Positions 7,000-15,607 of a stretch of 52,422 nucleotides of DNA are shown piece after piece. A program made the position numbers and the translations under genes. The DNA comes from Nitrospirota bacterium (GTDB lineage Bacteria; Nitrospirota; Thermodesulfovibrionia; Thermodesulfovibrionales; UBA1546): positions 1 to 52,422 of the forward strand of contig JACQXE010000026.1 in NCBI GenBank assembly GCA_016208915.1, read 5' to 3'. Under the pieces are notes generated by a model. The model ran no database searches. It was not told the DNA's origin and was given only the letters and a program-made list of their open reading frames with translations. The stretch's first letter is position 1. Each line of letters begins with the position of its first letter.

Positions 7000-8805
7000 T
7001 TAGGTCTGTGCAAGGCGGGAATAAATTTCTTTTAGTAATTCATTTACTGTAAAAGGCCTTCCGTCGTATTTATTAATGCGATGATTGAAGTCAAATCCGG
7101 TCTCTGCCCTCATAAGCCGCGCAAACTGTCCTGTGGCATTGTTCTCTATGCAGATGGTAATCTTTGCATTATTGAGAATGCGCAGATAATTAAACTTGTC
7201 TATTGAAGGAAACGGATAAAGTTCGCTGAAGTGAAGCATGGCGATAGTTTTATAAGAAAATCTCCCCTCACCCCTCTTTTCCAAAGAGGGGGAAATAAGT
7301 TCCCCTTTGTAAAAGGGGGGTGCAGGGGGATTTTGCAAAAGAACATCAACCGCTTCTTTCATCACGCCACAGGTGGAACCCCATCCGGCAATTACAATTT
7401 CAGGTTCTTCCTTACCGTAAAAGACCGGAGGTCCGATCTCCTGCCTGATGAGGGGTATTTTTTTGAACAACCGCTTGTCCAGCATCTTTATCCTCGTTTC
7501 CGCGTCTTCTACGATATGCCCTTCTTCATCATGCTCGTCACTGTCTGTTACCATCAGATGTTTTGCATCTCCGGGAATTCCCAGAGGCGTCACGCCTGTC
7601 TGTGTAAAAGCATGGCGTTTGTATTCAGGAAGATTCTTGAATACATCACCTCTCAATCTGTAGTCAGCATATTTGATTTTGGTTAAATCAAATCCATCAT
7701 ATGTCCATTGCGAATCTGCAAGGTATTGGTCAAAAATAATAATAACGGGTATCTGATATTTTTCGGCAATATCAAAAGCCCTGTTTGTCAGATAAAAGGC
7801 CTGCTCAGGTGTTCCCGGAGCAAAAATCACCCTCGGAAACTCTCCGTGGGCAGTGTAAAGCGCAAACTGCAAATCACCCTGCTCCGTCCTTGTCGGAAAT
7901 CCTGTTGCTGGCCCTGGCCTCTGTCCAAGAGCGATGACAACGGGGGTCTCGGTCATCCCGGCAAGTGACAGCCCCTCCACCATGAGCGCAAACCCGCCTC
8001 CGGAAGTTCCGGTCATGGCCCTCACTCCTGCGAATGACGCGCCAAGGGCCATATTGATCGCGGCAATTTCATCTTCAGACTGCTCGACAATAATTCCGTA
8101 TTCCGCTTCCTTGTCCGCGATGTAATTCATAATTCCAGTGGAAGGCGTCATCGGATATGCGGAATAAAATTTTAAGCCTGAAGCGATCGCTCCGAGTGCT
8201 ATCGCTTCAGCCCCGGTCATAAGAAGCAGGGGCGCTGCATGCAACGCCTCTACGGCAAACGAACACCTGTGACAATTCTTCAGGGCAAATTCATGTCCTG
8301 CCGCTGCAGCGTTTATATTGCCTTTTATAACGTCGTCTCCTTTTTTCATGAAGGTGTCTTTTATGATATCGAATAATATATTCAGCTCTATCTTCAGCAT
8401 TCCAAGCACGGCGCCGGTTGCTACAGTGTTTGCCATGATCTTATTGCCTCCGTGTTCAAATGCAAGGTCAACAAAAGGGACGTCGAGGTAGTTTCCCTTA
8501 TCCCGCTTTTCTTTCAATGACTTTGAATCGTAAATAATGAGACCGTTTTCCGTAAGCTCATTTTCATGCAGCAATATACTGTCTTTGTCAAACGCGACCA
8601 CAATATCAATCCCGTCCCTGGATGCTGTAACAGGATTGTCAGCCAATCTGATCTGATAAAAATTATGTCCGCCCCTTATGCGGGATTCGTAGTCCTGGTG
8701 CGTAAAGACGTGATACCCTGACCTCGTAAATACCTTTGCGAGCGTATCACCAACAGTCTGGATGCCCTGCCCTGCCTCACCGCCTATCTTTATTGAATAG
8801 TCCAT
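7000..8805 (-). CDS. korA: 2-oxoacid:ferredoxin oxidoreductase, fused gamma-alpha subunit (KorA-like)
   Basis: A 601-residue fusion of the gamma domain (about 1-180, opening IKIGGEAGQGIQTVG and with SRIRGGHNFYQIR) and the alpha/pyrimidine-binding domain (about 190-600, with SAYPMTPSTG, VEQSEDEIAAINMALGASFAG and TGTSGGGFALM). Together with KorB it should catalyse ferredoxin-linked oxidation or reductive carboxylation of a 2-oxoacid. Residues 492-516 are a Pro/Lys/Gly-rich insert encoded by a palindromic repeat, placed between two strands near the C-terminus where relatives have a short loop. The ATG at 8805 has no evident Shine-Dalgarno site. korB is more than 3.7 kb downstream, beyond the binding-protein/HD-GYP pair. 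Confidence 0.92.
   Translation of the reverse strand: MDYSIKIGGEAGQGIQTVGDTLAKVFTRSGYHVFTHQDYESRIRGGHNFYQIRLADNPVTASRDGIDIVVAFDKDSILLHENELTENGLIIYDSKSLKEKRDKGNYLDVPFVDLAFEHGGNKIMANTVATGAVLGMLKIELNILFDIIKDTFMKKGDDVIKGNINAAAAGHEFALKNCHRCSFAVEALHAAPLLLMTGAEAIALGAIASGLKFYSAYPMTPSTGIMNYIADKEAEYGIIVEQSEDEIAAINMALGASFAGVRAMTGTSGGGFALMVEGLSLAGMTETPVVIALGQRPGPATGFPTRTEQGDLQFALYTAHGEFPRVIFAPGTPEQAFYLTNRAFDIAEKYQIPVIIIFDQYLADSQWTYDGFDLTKIKYADYRLRGDVFKNLPEYKRHAFTQTGVTPLGIPGDAKHLMVTDSDEHDEEGHIVEDAETRIKMLDKRLFKKIPLIRQEIGPPVFYGKEEPEIVIAGWGSTCGVMKEAVDVLLQNPPAPPFYKGELISPSLEKRGEGRFSYKTIAMLHFSELYPFPSIDKFNYLRILNNAKITICIENNATGQFARLMRAETGFDFNHRINKYDGRPFTVNELLKEIYSRLAQT
7258..7335. repeat. Palindromic repeat inserted in frame inside korA
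   Basis: Nested inverted repeats lie inside the coding region. The outer arms are AAAATCTCCCCTCACCCC against GGGGGGTGCAGGGGGATTTT, and two inner hairpins are CCCTCTTTtccAAAGAGGG and CCCCTTTgtAAAAGGGG. The minus strand encodes the insert NPPAPPFYKGELISPSLEKR plus five more residues. The nucleotide structure is typical of intergenic palindromes, and the reading frame is kept across it. A looser relative is at 33369-33430. Confidence 0.85.
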
Positions 8806-8905
8806 ACGTAAAAAATAAAATTCAAAATCAAGATCATTCTGTTTATATACAAAGTATAAATAAGGTAATCATCAACAATAAGAATGTGTCCTTTATTGTC
8901 AGCGT

Positions 8906-10927
8906 TCATTTGTCCAGGACTTCTCTAATCTTGCTCAGAAGAACCGCCGGAGGGGCCGGTTTTGCAATGAAGTCCAGTCCCTGCGCGATAATATCCTGTT
9001 TATAAATATGCTCTTCCGGATACCCGCTTGTAAAAAGGGCCTTAACGTCCTGCCTTACATGTTTTATCTTTTCATAAGCTTCCCTGCCGTTGATTTTTGG
9101 CATTATGAGATCAAAAAAGAGGAGCTGGATTTCATCCCTGTGCGTCATGAATATTTCCACCGCGTCCTCTCCGTTGACCGCCTCTATAACTTTATACCCC
9201 GATTCCTCAAGCAAATGAATTGAAAGTTTTCTCACCGCGTCATCATCTTCAGCCACCAGTATTGTCTCTGTCCCTCCTGCGGGGGCAACGCGCTCTGGAG
9301 TTTTTGTTTTTTGAGGACCTTCAGCTTTTGTCATGGGCAGGTATATCCTGAAGGTTGTGCCCTTCCCTAATTCACTGTAGCAATTGATATATCCGCCGTG
9401 CTGCTTTACGATTCCATATACTATGGAAAGACCGAGTCCCGTGCCCTTTCCAATTTCCTTGGTTGTAAAAAAAGGATCGAATATCCTGTCAATTGTTCTT
9501 TTATCCATGCCGGTCCCAATGTCAGTAAAAGCTATAAGGACATATGCTCCGGGTTCTCCGTAGCCATGCATTTTTATAAATCCCCTGTCCAGGTGCACGG
9601 TCCCCGTACTTATACTTATTGTCCCTCCGTTTGGCATTGCATCACGGGCATTTGTCGCAAGGTTCATGAACACCTGCTCCATCTGGGAGGTATCAGCCAT
9701 CACTGTCAAATCCTCATTCGGGAGTGTTGTCTTAAGCTCAATATCCTCTCCTATGACCCTGACGAGAAACTTTTCCACCCTCTTGACAACAGAGTTGAGG
9801 TTTACTTTTGCCGGATTGCTTACCTGTTTCCTGCTGAAGGCAAGCAGGCTCTGTGTCAGGGAAGCGGCCCTGTCAGCCGAGGACAGGATCTGATCGAGAT
9901 GTATTATTAACGGGTCATCAGGTCTCATCTTCATCTGAAGTATGCTCGCATATCCGATTATCGCTGTCAGGATATTATTAAAGTCGTGGGAAATCCCTGC
10001 CGCAATCTGCCCGATTGCCTCCATCTTCTGGGCCTGGCGGAGCTGGTCTTCAAGTTTGCATTTTTCAGTTATATCATTGATGATCTCTATTACCGATACT
10101 ATTTCACCTGCGGCATTTTTCATGGGAAAAGATTTTGTCTCCACGTTAAAAGGATTGCCTCCCTTCTTGTGAACATGCAGGGCTGTGTGAGGCTCTCCGG
10201 TTTCGAAAGTATGTTTTACAACACAGTCAACTCCCGCTTTGTAGCAGGGACTGTCCATATAATGTGCAAGTTCATAGCAGTGCCTGCCTGTAACTTTTTC
10301 AATCGGAAGGTCGACCATGCCGAGATACGCCCTGTTTGCGGATACAACCCTGTATTCGGGATCGACAACAATGAATCCTTCATCAACACTCTCAAGGATA
10401 TTTCTTATGAAGGCCTCCGACTGCTCTATCCGCGCATTGGCCTCCTGAAGCTCCAGGATTTTTCCCTCTAACTTGGTGGCGACAATGTTGCTGTATTTCT
10501 TAAGATACTCCAGGTCATCTTCGAGCAATTCTTCTGCGGCATTTGTATCTGCCTTAAGCCTGTATCCTTCAATAATGCCGCTTACTTCTTTCCAGAATTC
10601 ATCCGGCTCTTTAGGCTTGGCAATAAACGCCTCCGCGCCGAGGGACATAGCAAGTTCGGCTTCCCTGTTTCCGACATATGTCGCGGAATAAAAAATAAAC
10701 GGAACAGATCGCAGAACTTTATCTGTCTTGACCGCCCTGAGGAACTGAAAGCCGTCCATCCCCGGCATAAGAGCATCCGAGATTATGAGGTCGGGTTTAT
10801 GAACAGCCGTAAGCTCAAGCCCTTCCACTCCGTCCCTTGCCTCAATGACAGCGCAGTTGCGGCGTTCAAGGTTGTATCTCAAAAGCTTTCTTGCATCGCT
10901 ATTGTCGTCAACAATAAGGATTTTCAT
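8906..10927 (-). CDS. Hybrid sensor kinase REC-PAS-HisKA-HATPase-REC
   Basis: A soluble hybrid histidine kinase of 673 residues. The N-terminal receiver (about 1-118) has its phospho-acceptor Asp in LIISDALMPGMDG (D51). It is followed by a linker coiled coil, a PAS domain (about 170-292), an NtrB-type H-box GISHDFNNILTAIIGY (H314), an HATPase domain with GTGLGLSIVYGIV, and a C-terminal receiver with FFDLIMPKINGREA. There are no transmembrane segments, so input probably comes from the N-terminal receiver and PAS. The frame opens at TTG 10939, but ATG 10927 starts the canonical receiver sequence MKILIVDDN and is preferred. It is probably downstream in the same operon as the response regulator and heme kinase at 11026-13402, with a hairpin repeat in the gap. 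Confidence 0.92.
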   Translation of the reverse strand: MKILIVDDNSDARKLLRYNLERRNCAVIEARDGVEGLELTAVHKPDLIISDALMPGMDGFQFLRAVKTDKVLRSVPFIFYSATYVGNREAELAMSLGAEAFIAKPKEPDEFWKEVSGIIEGYRLKADTNAAEELLEDDLEYLKKYSNIVATKLEGKILELQEANARIEQSEAFIRNILESVDEGFIVVDPEYRVVSANRAYLGMVDLPIEKVTGRHCYELAHYMDSPCYKAGVDCVVKHTFETGEPHTALHVHKKGGNPFNVETKSFPMKNAAGEIVSVIEIINDITEKCKLEDQLRQAQKMEAIGQIAAGISHDFNNILTAIIGYASILQMKMRPDDPLIIHLDQILSSADRAASLTQSLLAFSRKQVSNPAKVNLNSVVKRVEKFLVRVIGEDIELKTTLPNEDLTVMADTSQMEQVFMNLATNARDAMPNGGTISISTGTVHLDRGFIKMHGYGEPGAYVLIAFTDIGTGMDKRTIDRIFDPFFTTKEIGKGTGLGLSIVYGIVKQHGGYINCYSELGKGTTFRIYLPMTKAEGPQKTKTPERVAPAGGTETILVAEDDDAVRKLSIHLLEESGYKVIEAVNGEDAVEIFMTHRDEIQLLFFDLIMPKINGREAYEKIKHVRQDVKALFTSGYPEEHIYKQDIIAQGLDFIAKPAPPAVLLSKIREVLDK

Positions 10928-10940
10928 ATTTACTCTCAAT

Positions 10941-11030
10941 CAGTGAATAGTAGTTAGTGAATAGTTTTTCAAAATGCTGTTTATGAAGTCAGCTTTGTTT
11001 CTATTCACTAACTGCTTTTCACTATTCACT
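10941..11030. repeat. Inverted repeat with TTAGTGAATAG arms
   Basis: AGTGAATAGTAGTTAGTGAATAG at 10942-10964 pairs with CTATTCACTAACTGC...ACTATTCACT at 11001-11030, with one 7-base insertion in the second arm. It fills the gap between two signalling genes and overlaps the last five bases of the upstream gene, including its stop codon. It looks like a mobile hairpin repeat; attenuation of downstream expression is possible. Confidence 0.75.
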
Positions 11031-11391
11031 TTTTTATTACTGTATGTATTTTCTCCATAATCGTGAGTGGGTCAATCGGTTTTTCAAAGTATGCGTTGCA
11101 GCCTGCCGCTAAAATACTCTCCATGTCACCCTGCATGGCATAAGAAGTTATGGCGATGATGGGGACCTTTCTGCCTGCCTCAGAATTCCTTATCCGCCTT
11201 GTTGTCTCAAGCCCGTCAATGCCGGGTAAATTTATATCAACAATGATGAAGAAAGGACCCAAGCGCAAAGCGAGAGAAACACCCTCTTCGCCCGTGATTG
11301 CCGAAACAACATCATATCCGCTTCGCTTAAGCGCGTAGGTTATAAGCCGCAGATTGTCTGCGTTATCCTCTATTACCAAAACCTTTTTCAT
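11026..11391 (-). CDS. Single-domain response regulator (CheY-like)
   Basis: A stand-alone receiver of 121 residues (MKKVLVIEDNADNLRLITYA) with acidic pair ED, phospho-Asp in IIVDINLPGIDGLE, conserved Thr/Ser in IIAITSYAM and Lys in FEKPIDP. It has no output domain, so it works by protein interaction or phosphorelay. The longer frame begins at TTG; ATG 11391 with GAGG just upstream is preferred. It overlaps the 3' end of the heme-kinase gene (stop at 11363) by 29 bases, which implies translational coupling, so the kinase at 11363-13402 is the likely phosphodonor. Confidence 0.92.
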   Translation of the reverse strand: MKKVLVIEDNADNLRLITYALKRSGYDVVSAITGEEGVSLALRLGPFFIIVDINLPGIDGLETTRRIRNSEAGRKVPIIAITSYAMQGDMESILAAGCNAYFEKPIDPLTIMEKIHTVIKK

Positions 11392-13402
11392 CAATCCTCG
11401 CAGGTATAACTATAGAAAATGTACTTCCCTCCCGATGCCGGCTTGATAAGAGTATATCACCTTTTAAAACCTCTGTAACAAGCTTTTTAGTAAGATAAAG
11501 GCCGAGACCTGTGCCGGGAATCGATGCCCTCATGGGAGAATCAAAGCGGACAAAGGCATTAAACAGTTTCGGAAAGTCCTCTTCTCTGATGCCGATGCCG
11601 GTGTCTTCAACAGAAATCTCTACGAGATTTCTGTCCCTGACCCCTAAGCGTGCTTGCACGCTTACGCTTCCTTTCTCCGTATACTTCACTGCGTTACTCA
11701 AAAGGTTCAGCATACATTGAAGCAGTCTTCTCCTGTCCGTATGCATCTCCTGATGAATAGATTCAACGGTCAGAGAAAGCTTTTTTTCATCTATTTCTTT
11801 TGCAAAGAAATGAACAGCCTCTTCAATAACATCATGCAAGTCAAAGTCTTCGGGCACTGAGTCTATCCTCCCCGCCTCAATCTTGGAGACGTCAATAACG
11901 TCATTTATCAGATTGAGAAGATGCCTGCCCGACCTCAGTATTGTGGAAAGGTTCCCTTTTTGTTCAGCATTCACCGGGCCTACCCACTCATTCAGGAGGA
12001 TGCTCGAAAAACCTATAATGGAATTCAGCGGTGTCCTGAGTTCATGGCTCATCGAAGCGATAAACATGGACTTCACGCGGTCCATTTCCTGCAGCTTGAT
12101 ATTTGCCTTCTTCAGTTCTTCCGTCTTCATATTCAGGTCTTCTACAATGTTCACTAATGCCCGCTGGCTGTCACGCAACTCCAGTCCTTTGGCCTCAAGT
12201 TCAACAGTACGCTCGCGCACCCGTTGTTCAAGCCCTTCGTTGAGTTTGCGTATTTCTTTTTCGGCCTGCTTGCGCTCAGTAATGTCTTCCGAGATACCGA
12301 GCAGATATAGCGGGTTACCTTCTCTGTCCAGTATCGGCAACTTTTTGGTATGCAAGACCTTCTCATCTCCGTGCCTTGTCCTGACGGTCTCCTCCCGGAT
12401 TTCGATGAGCTGGTTATTGCTGAAGACCTCCCGGTCTTTAATAGTGAAAAAATCGGCCTCATGCTTCGGGAAGAAGTCATAATTGTTTTTGCCTATCAAC
12501 TCTTCCCTCGAATATCCCAACAGCTTTTCGCCCGCTTTGTTGAATCTCACAAATCTCAGATTTGCGGCGTCCTTTACAAAAACCATATCAGGGATGTTCT
12601 CGACAATGCTGTCCACGAACTCCTCGCTTTGCATAATCGCCTTTTGAGATTTCACCTGCCCCAGAATAAACCTTTTGCCTCTGAAAAAAACAAGCACGAG
12701 CATTGTCGAGCCGATTGACCAGATTACAAGATGGGAAAGGAGCAAGGCATTGATTGCCTTCTTCTCCATTGTCATGTATGGAGCCATCGGCACATTGACT
12801 CCCACGCCGCCCCTGATATCGCCTTCCTTGTATCCCTGATGCGCATGGCACTTCAGGCATCCAGCCTGCACCACCATTGGCCTCATCAGCCGGAGGCTCC
12901 GCTGCCTGTGATGCTCGGTTATGGTAAAAAACTCCTTCGCCCCCTTCTCAAAGGCCGTCAATGCCTCGCGTTCCCATGCGTCAGGAGCATTGCTCGGATT
13001 CAGGGGCTTGAGGCTTGTTATGCGTCCATTGATGCCATAGAGTTCATCGAAGTCGGCCATCAGCTGCCGTAACATGTATGCTGGGTTCATCAGGGTGAGG
13101 CGCTTGCCGGAGGGAAGTGTGATATCGCGATCCGGGATGTGGCTGAGATATGGGTTTGGCGGGGTCTGCCCGGTCGGAGGCACATAGACTCCTCCGTGCT
13201 TTGTTCCCCATAGACGAAAAGCGTAGTCTTTATTGAAATTGGCAAGAGCCTCTTTTTTTACGAGCGCAAGAGTTTGCTGCCGCTCGTTATAAATGTTCCA
13301 TGAGGCTGAACAGATGACAGTGACAGTCCATACAAGCGCTGCCGCTCCAATGGTCCGGTAGAAATAAGTGAGACCTTTATCGTTTGTGGTTTTTATCGCC
13401 AT
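11363..13402 (-). CDS. DUF3365 c-heme sensor histidine kinase with PAS
   Basis: A membrane histidine kinase of 679 residues. Helices at about 18-35 and 218-240 enclose a periplasmic DUF3365/Tll0287-like domain carrying a c-type heme motif CLKCH at 182-186, which suggests redox, NO or oxygen sensing. A PAS domain (about 258-378), a long coiled coil (378-440), HisKA with ASMSHELRTPLNSIIGFSSI (H453) and an HATPase with SNAVKYTEKGSV and GTGLGLYLTKKL follow. The ATG has GGAG at good spacing, and a promoter candidate lies close upstream at 13419-13446. The downstream overlapping response regulator is the probable partner. The signal cannot be named from sequence. Confidence 0.93.
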   Translation of the reverse strand: MAIKTTNDKGLTYFYRTIGAAALVWTVTVICSASWNIYNERQQTLALVKKEALANFNKDYAFRLWGTKHGGVYVPPTGQTPPNPYLSHIPDRDITLPSGKRLTLMNPAYMLRQLMADFDELYGINGRITSLKPLNPSNAPDAWEREALTAFEKGAKEFFTITEHHRQRSLRLMRPMVVQAGCLKCHAHQGYKEGDIRGGVGVNVPMAPYMTMEKKAINALLLSHLVIWSIGSTMLVLVFFRGKRFILGQVKSQKAIMQSEEFVDSIVENIPDMVFVKDAANLRFVRFNKAGEKLLGYSREELIGKNNYDFFPKHEADFFTIKDREVFSNNQLIEIREETVRTRHGDEKVLHTKKLPILDREGNPLYLLGISEDITERKQAEKEIRKLNEGLEQRVRERTVELEAKGLELRDSQRALVNIVEDLNMKTEELKKANIKLQEMDRVKSMFIASMSHELRTPLNSIIGFSSILLNEWVGPVNAEQKGNLSTILRSGRHLLNLINDVIDVSKIEAGRIDSVPEDFDLHDVIEEAVHFFAKEIDEKKLSLTVESIHQEMHTDRRRLLQCMLNLLSNAVKYTEKGSVSVQARLGVRDRNLVEISVEDTGIGIREEDFPKLFNAFVRFDSPMRASIPGTGLGLYLTKKLVTEVLKGDILLSSRHREGSTFSIVIPARIDEKGFGNRG

Positions 13403-13418
13403 GCACGACTCCGCTTAC

Positions 13419-13446
13419 ATCTTATCGAATGTAAAGAAAAAGTCAA
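13419..13446 (-). promoter_or_regulatory. Sigma70-like promoter for the heme kinase operon
   Basis: On the minus strand TTGACT and TAAGAT are separated by 16 bases, and the -10 ends 16 bases before the ATG at 13402. The leader would be very short. The -35 matches the consensus at five of six positions and the -10 at four of six. No experimental support. Confidence 0.45.
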
Positions 13447-13534
13447 TTTCCATTCTCTTATATTGAAATTTCGGGAGTTCTCAGAAGAGATACGTCCCGG
13501 TGCAGTTTCTACAAAGGGAAACAATAAGTATGCT

Positions 13535-15493
13535 TCAGGCATTTCTTTTGATAAGCAAAGCCTTGAGAGCAGCCGGATCAGAAACAGGCCCGTAGCACAC
13601 ATTTTTCATGCAAGGGACAACATAGCCTTTATCTTCTCCGTAACCAATAATTTTATATGGGGTGGGTAGCGACAAAGCGGTTGATGTCAGGTCCGATGAC
13701 GCTGGAGTATTAAGCGTAACTTTGACCGGATTGAAGCAGGCGTCAAGCGCGCAAAAATAATATCCTGAATGGATGCCGATATTCTTCGCCTTTGACGAAA
13801 ATAATCTTAAAGCCTTTTCCGCATAGCGAAGATACCCGTCATTATTAACCATGAAGGACAGCTTGAGCATCTGTATTATAAGAATTGAATTCGCCGAGGG
13901 GTGCGGTATGTCCTCAATGCCTTTTATCTTCATTTCGAGAAGGTGCTCATCCGTATCAAAGAAACCGCCTTCGTCACTGTCCCATAAATTTTCCATGCAC
14001 AATTTCATGAGTCCGTCCGCCTGCTCAAGGTATGAGGCCTTGCCTGTTACTTCATATGCTGAGATCAGGGCGTCAATAAGATATGCGTAGTCATCCAGCA
14101 GGGCTTTGACATCTTCAGTATGGAAGAGCCTGTTTTCAATAAACCGCAGCTTCAGTATCTTCTCAAGGCTCTTAATTGCGAATTCCTTCAGGCCCTCGTC
14201 TTTGAATACCTTGTACCCCAATAAAAAAGCCGATATCAGCATCCCGTTTACTGACGAGTAGAATGTCTTATCGATGAAAGGGGTCTGCCTTTGATTTCTT
14301 TCTTGGAGCAATTTTGATCTCCCGCTTTTGATCATCGCGGCAATTTCCTTTACATCCTTTCCGGTTTTCACGGCAACGTCTTCCGCGCTTAGTGCAACAA
14401 ACAGGACCCTCTTCGTCTCATCATGATGCATCGCCCCGGCGTCGCTCATCAAATAAAGGGAAAGCGCCTTGTACTCTTCGTCATTGAGCGCTTTCCTGAG
14501 ATCATCGTCCGTCCATGTAAAATATCCACCTTCATCAGCAGGAGTGACATCGGCATCCTGACTGACATAAAATCCGCCGTCGGGACCGGACAACACGTCC
14601 CGGATGAAATTAAACGTCCCCTTTGCAACCTCCATGAAAAGCCTGTCGCCAAAGACAGCATATGCGTTTATGTAATTCCTGAGAAGCCATGCGTTGTCGT
14701 CCGCCATTTTTTCAAAGTGCGGGATTATCCAGGCCCTGTCGGTTGAATACCTGTGAAACCCTCCTCCGATCTGATCGTGAAATCCACCTAATGCCATTGC
14801 TTCGAGAGTTTTCCTGACAGCGAGCCCTGCGGATTCATTATTGGACAGGACATATCTGCCGAGAAGAAACTCCAACGCCCCGGGCATCGGGAATTTAGGC
14901 GCGGTCCCAAAGCCCCCGTTCTGCGGGTCGAATTCCGAGAGCATGTCCGTCACGGCGCCATCAAGAAGGGACTCGTTTATGTCGCCTGCTGTTACCGGGG
15001 CGGTTTTTAAGGCGTTCATAAGCTTCTCAGTGTATTCGGCGATGTCGTCTTTCTGCCTCCGGTAAAGCTCGTCGACCGCCCTCAGCACTTTTTTAAAACC
15101 TGGCCTGCCGAGTTTTTCTTCGGGTGGGAAATACGTCCCGCCGAAGAAAGGGACCTTGCCGGGAGTGAGAAAGACGCTGAGAGGCCATCCGCCGCCGGAG
15201 CCCATTGCCGCAGCCGCAAGCTGGTATCTCCTGTCTATGTCCGGGCGCTCATCCCTGTCGAGTTTTATGCTTATGAAATTCTCATTGAGGAGCCCGGCGA
15301 TCTCGTCATCGTAAAAACATTCCTCAGCCATCACATGACACCAGTGGCACCATACCGCTCCGGAGCTCAAAAAAACCGGTTTGTCTTCAAGCCTTGCCTT
15401 CTCAAAGGATTCTTCAGACCATGGATACCAGTCGATCTTTTGATTTGCGGAATGTTTCAGGTAAGCGGACTTTTCTTTGGAGAGCCTGTTCAT
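13535..15493 (-). CDS. DUF255 thioredoxin-fold protein (YyaL/SSP411 family)
   Basis: A 652-residue cytoplasmic protein of the DUF255/YyaL (spermatogenesis-associated 20) family. An N-terminal thioredoxin-like domain (about 1-160) has the motif WCHWCHVM with C49 and C52, followed by an (alpha/alpha)6-barrel region resembling N-acylglucosamine epimerases/glycosidases (about 180-620). The family opening HSANQKIDWYPWSEESFEKA is present. The biochemical role of the family is poorly known; redox and carbohydrate links have been proposed. Length is close to normal and no frameshift is seen. It lies downstream of the CBM48 gene, with a hairpin repeat between. Confidence 0.92.
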   Translation of the reverse strand: MNRLSKEKSAYLKHSANQKIDWYPWSEESFEKARLEDKPVFLSSGAVWCHWCHVMAEECFYDDEIAGLLNENFISIKLDRDERPDIDRRYQLAAAAMGSGGGWPLSVFLTPGKVPFFGGTYFPPEEKLGRPGFKKVLRAVDELYRRQKDDIAEYTEKLMNALKTAPVTAGDINESLLDGAVTDMLSEFDPQNGGFGTAPKFPMPGALEFLLGRYVLSNNESAGLAVRKTLEAMALGGFHDQIGGGFHRYSTDRAWIIPHFEKMADDNAWLLRNYINAYAVFGDRLFMEVAKGTFNFIRDVLSGPDGGFYVSQDADVTPADEGGYFTWTDDDLRKALNDEEYKALSLYLMSDAGAMHHDETKRVLFVALSAEDVAVKTGKDVKEIAAMIKSGRSKLLQERNQRQTPFIDKTFYSSVNGMLISAFLLGYKVFKDEGLKEFAIKSLEKILKLRFIENRLFHTEDVKALLDDYAYLIDALISAYEVTGKASYLEQADGLMKLCMENLWDSDEGGFFDTDEHLLEMKIKGIEDIPHPSANSILIIQMLKLSFMVNNDGYLRYAEKALRLFSSKAKNIGIHSGYYFCALDACFNPVKVTLNTPASSDLTSTALSLPTPYKIIGYGEDKGYVVPCMKNVCYGPVSDPAALKALLIKRNA

Positions 15494-15518
15494 CGCAGAT
15501 TTTCTTCAAAAAGTAAAA

Positions 15519-15597
15519 CACTGAGACACGGAGGCACAGAGGAATTAACAATAAAAAAAGTTCTATTCTTTTTTCAGTGTCTCAGTGACTCCGTGGT
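15519..15597. repeat. Dispersed inverted repeat, family C copy 1
   Basis: CACTGAGACAC (15519-15529) and GTGTCTCAGTG (15577-15587) pair exactly and are embedded in the common environmental repeat type 'CACGGAGGCACAGAG ... CTCAGTGACTCCGTGG'. A second copy lies at 32063-32142. It occupies the gap between the DUF255 and CBM48 genes. Confidence 0.8.
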
Positions 15598-15607
15598 TTT
15601 AAAAGCG

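Noticed and set aside
7231-7686. Plus-strand open frame of about 151 codons opposite korA
   Set aside because: It is the complement of korA and the repeat insert; no ribosome site or domain.
9398-9910. Plus-strand open frame of about 170 codons
   Set aside because: Antisense to the hybrid kinase, no family features, Cys/His-rich composition typical of shadow frames.
11883-12482. Long plus-strand open frame of about 199 codons
   Set aside because: It lies opposite the heme histidine kinase coding sequence, shows no domain, and is Ser/Arg/Phe-rich as expected of antisense translation.
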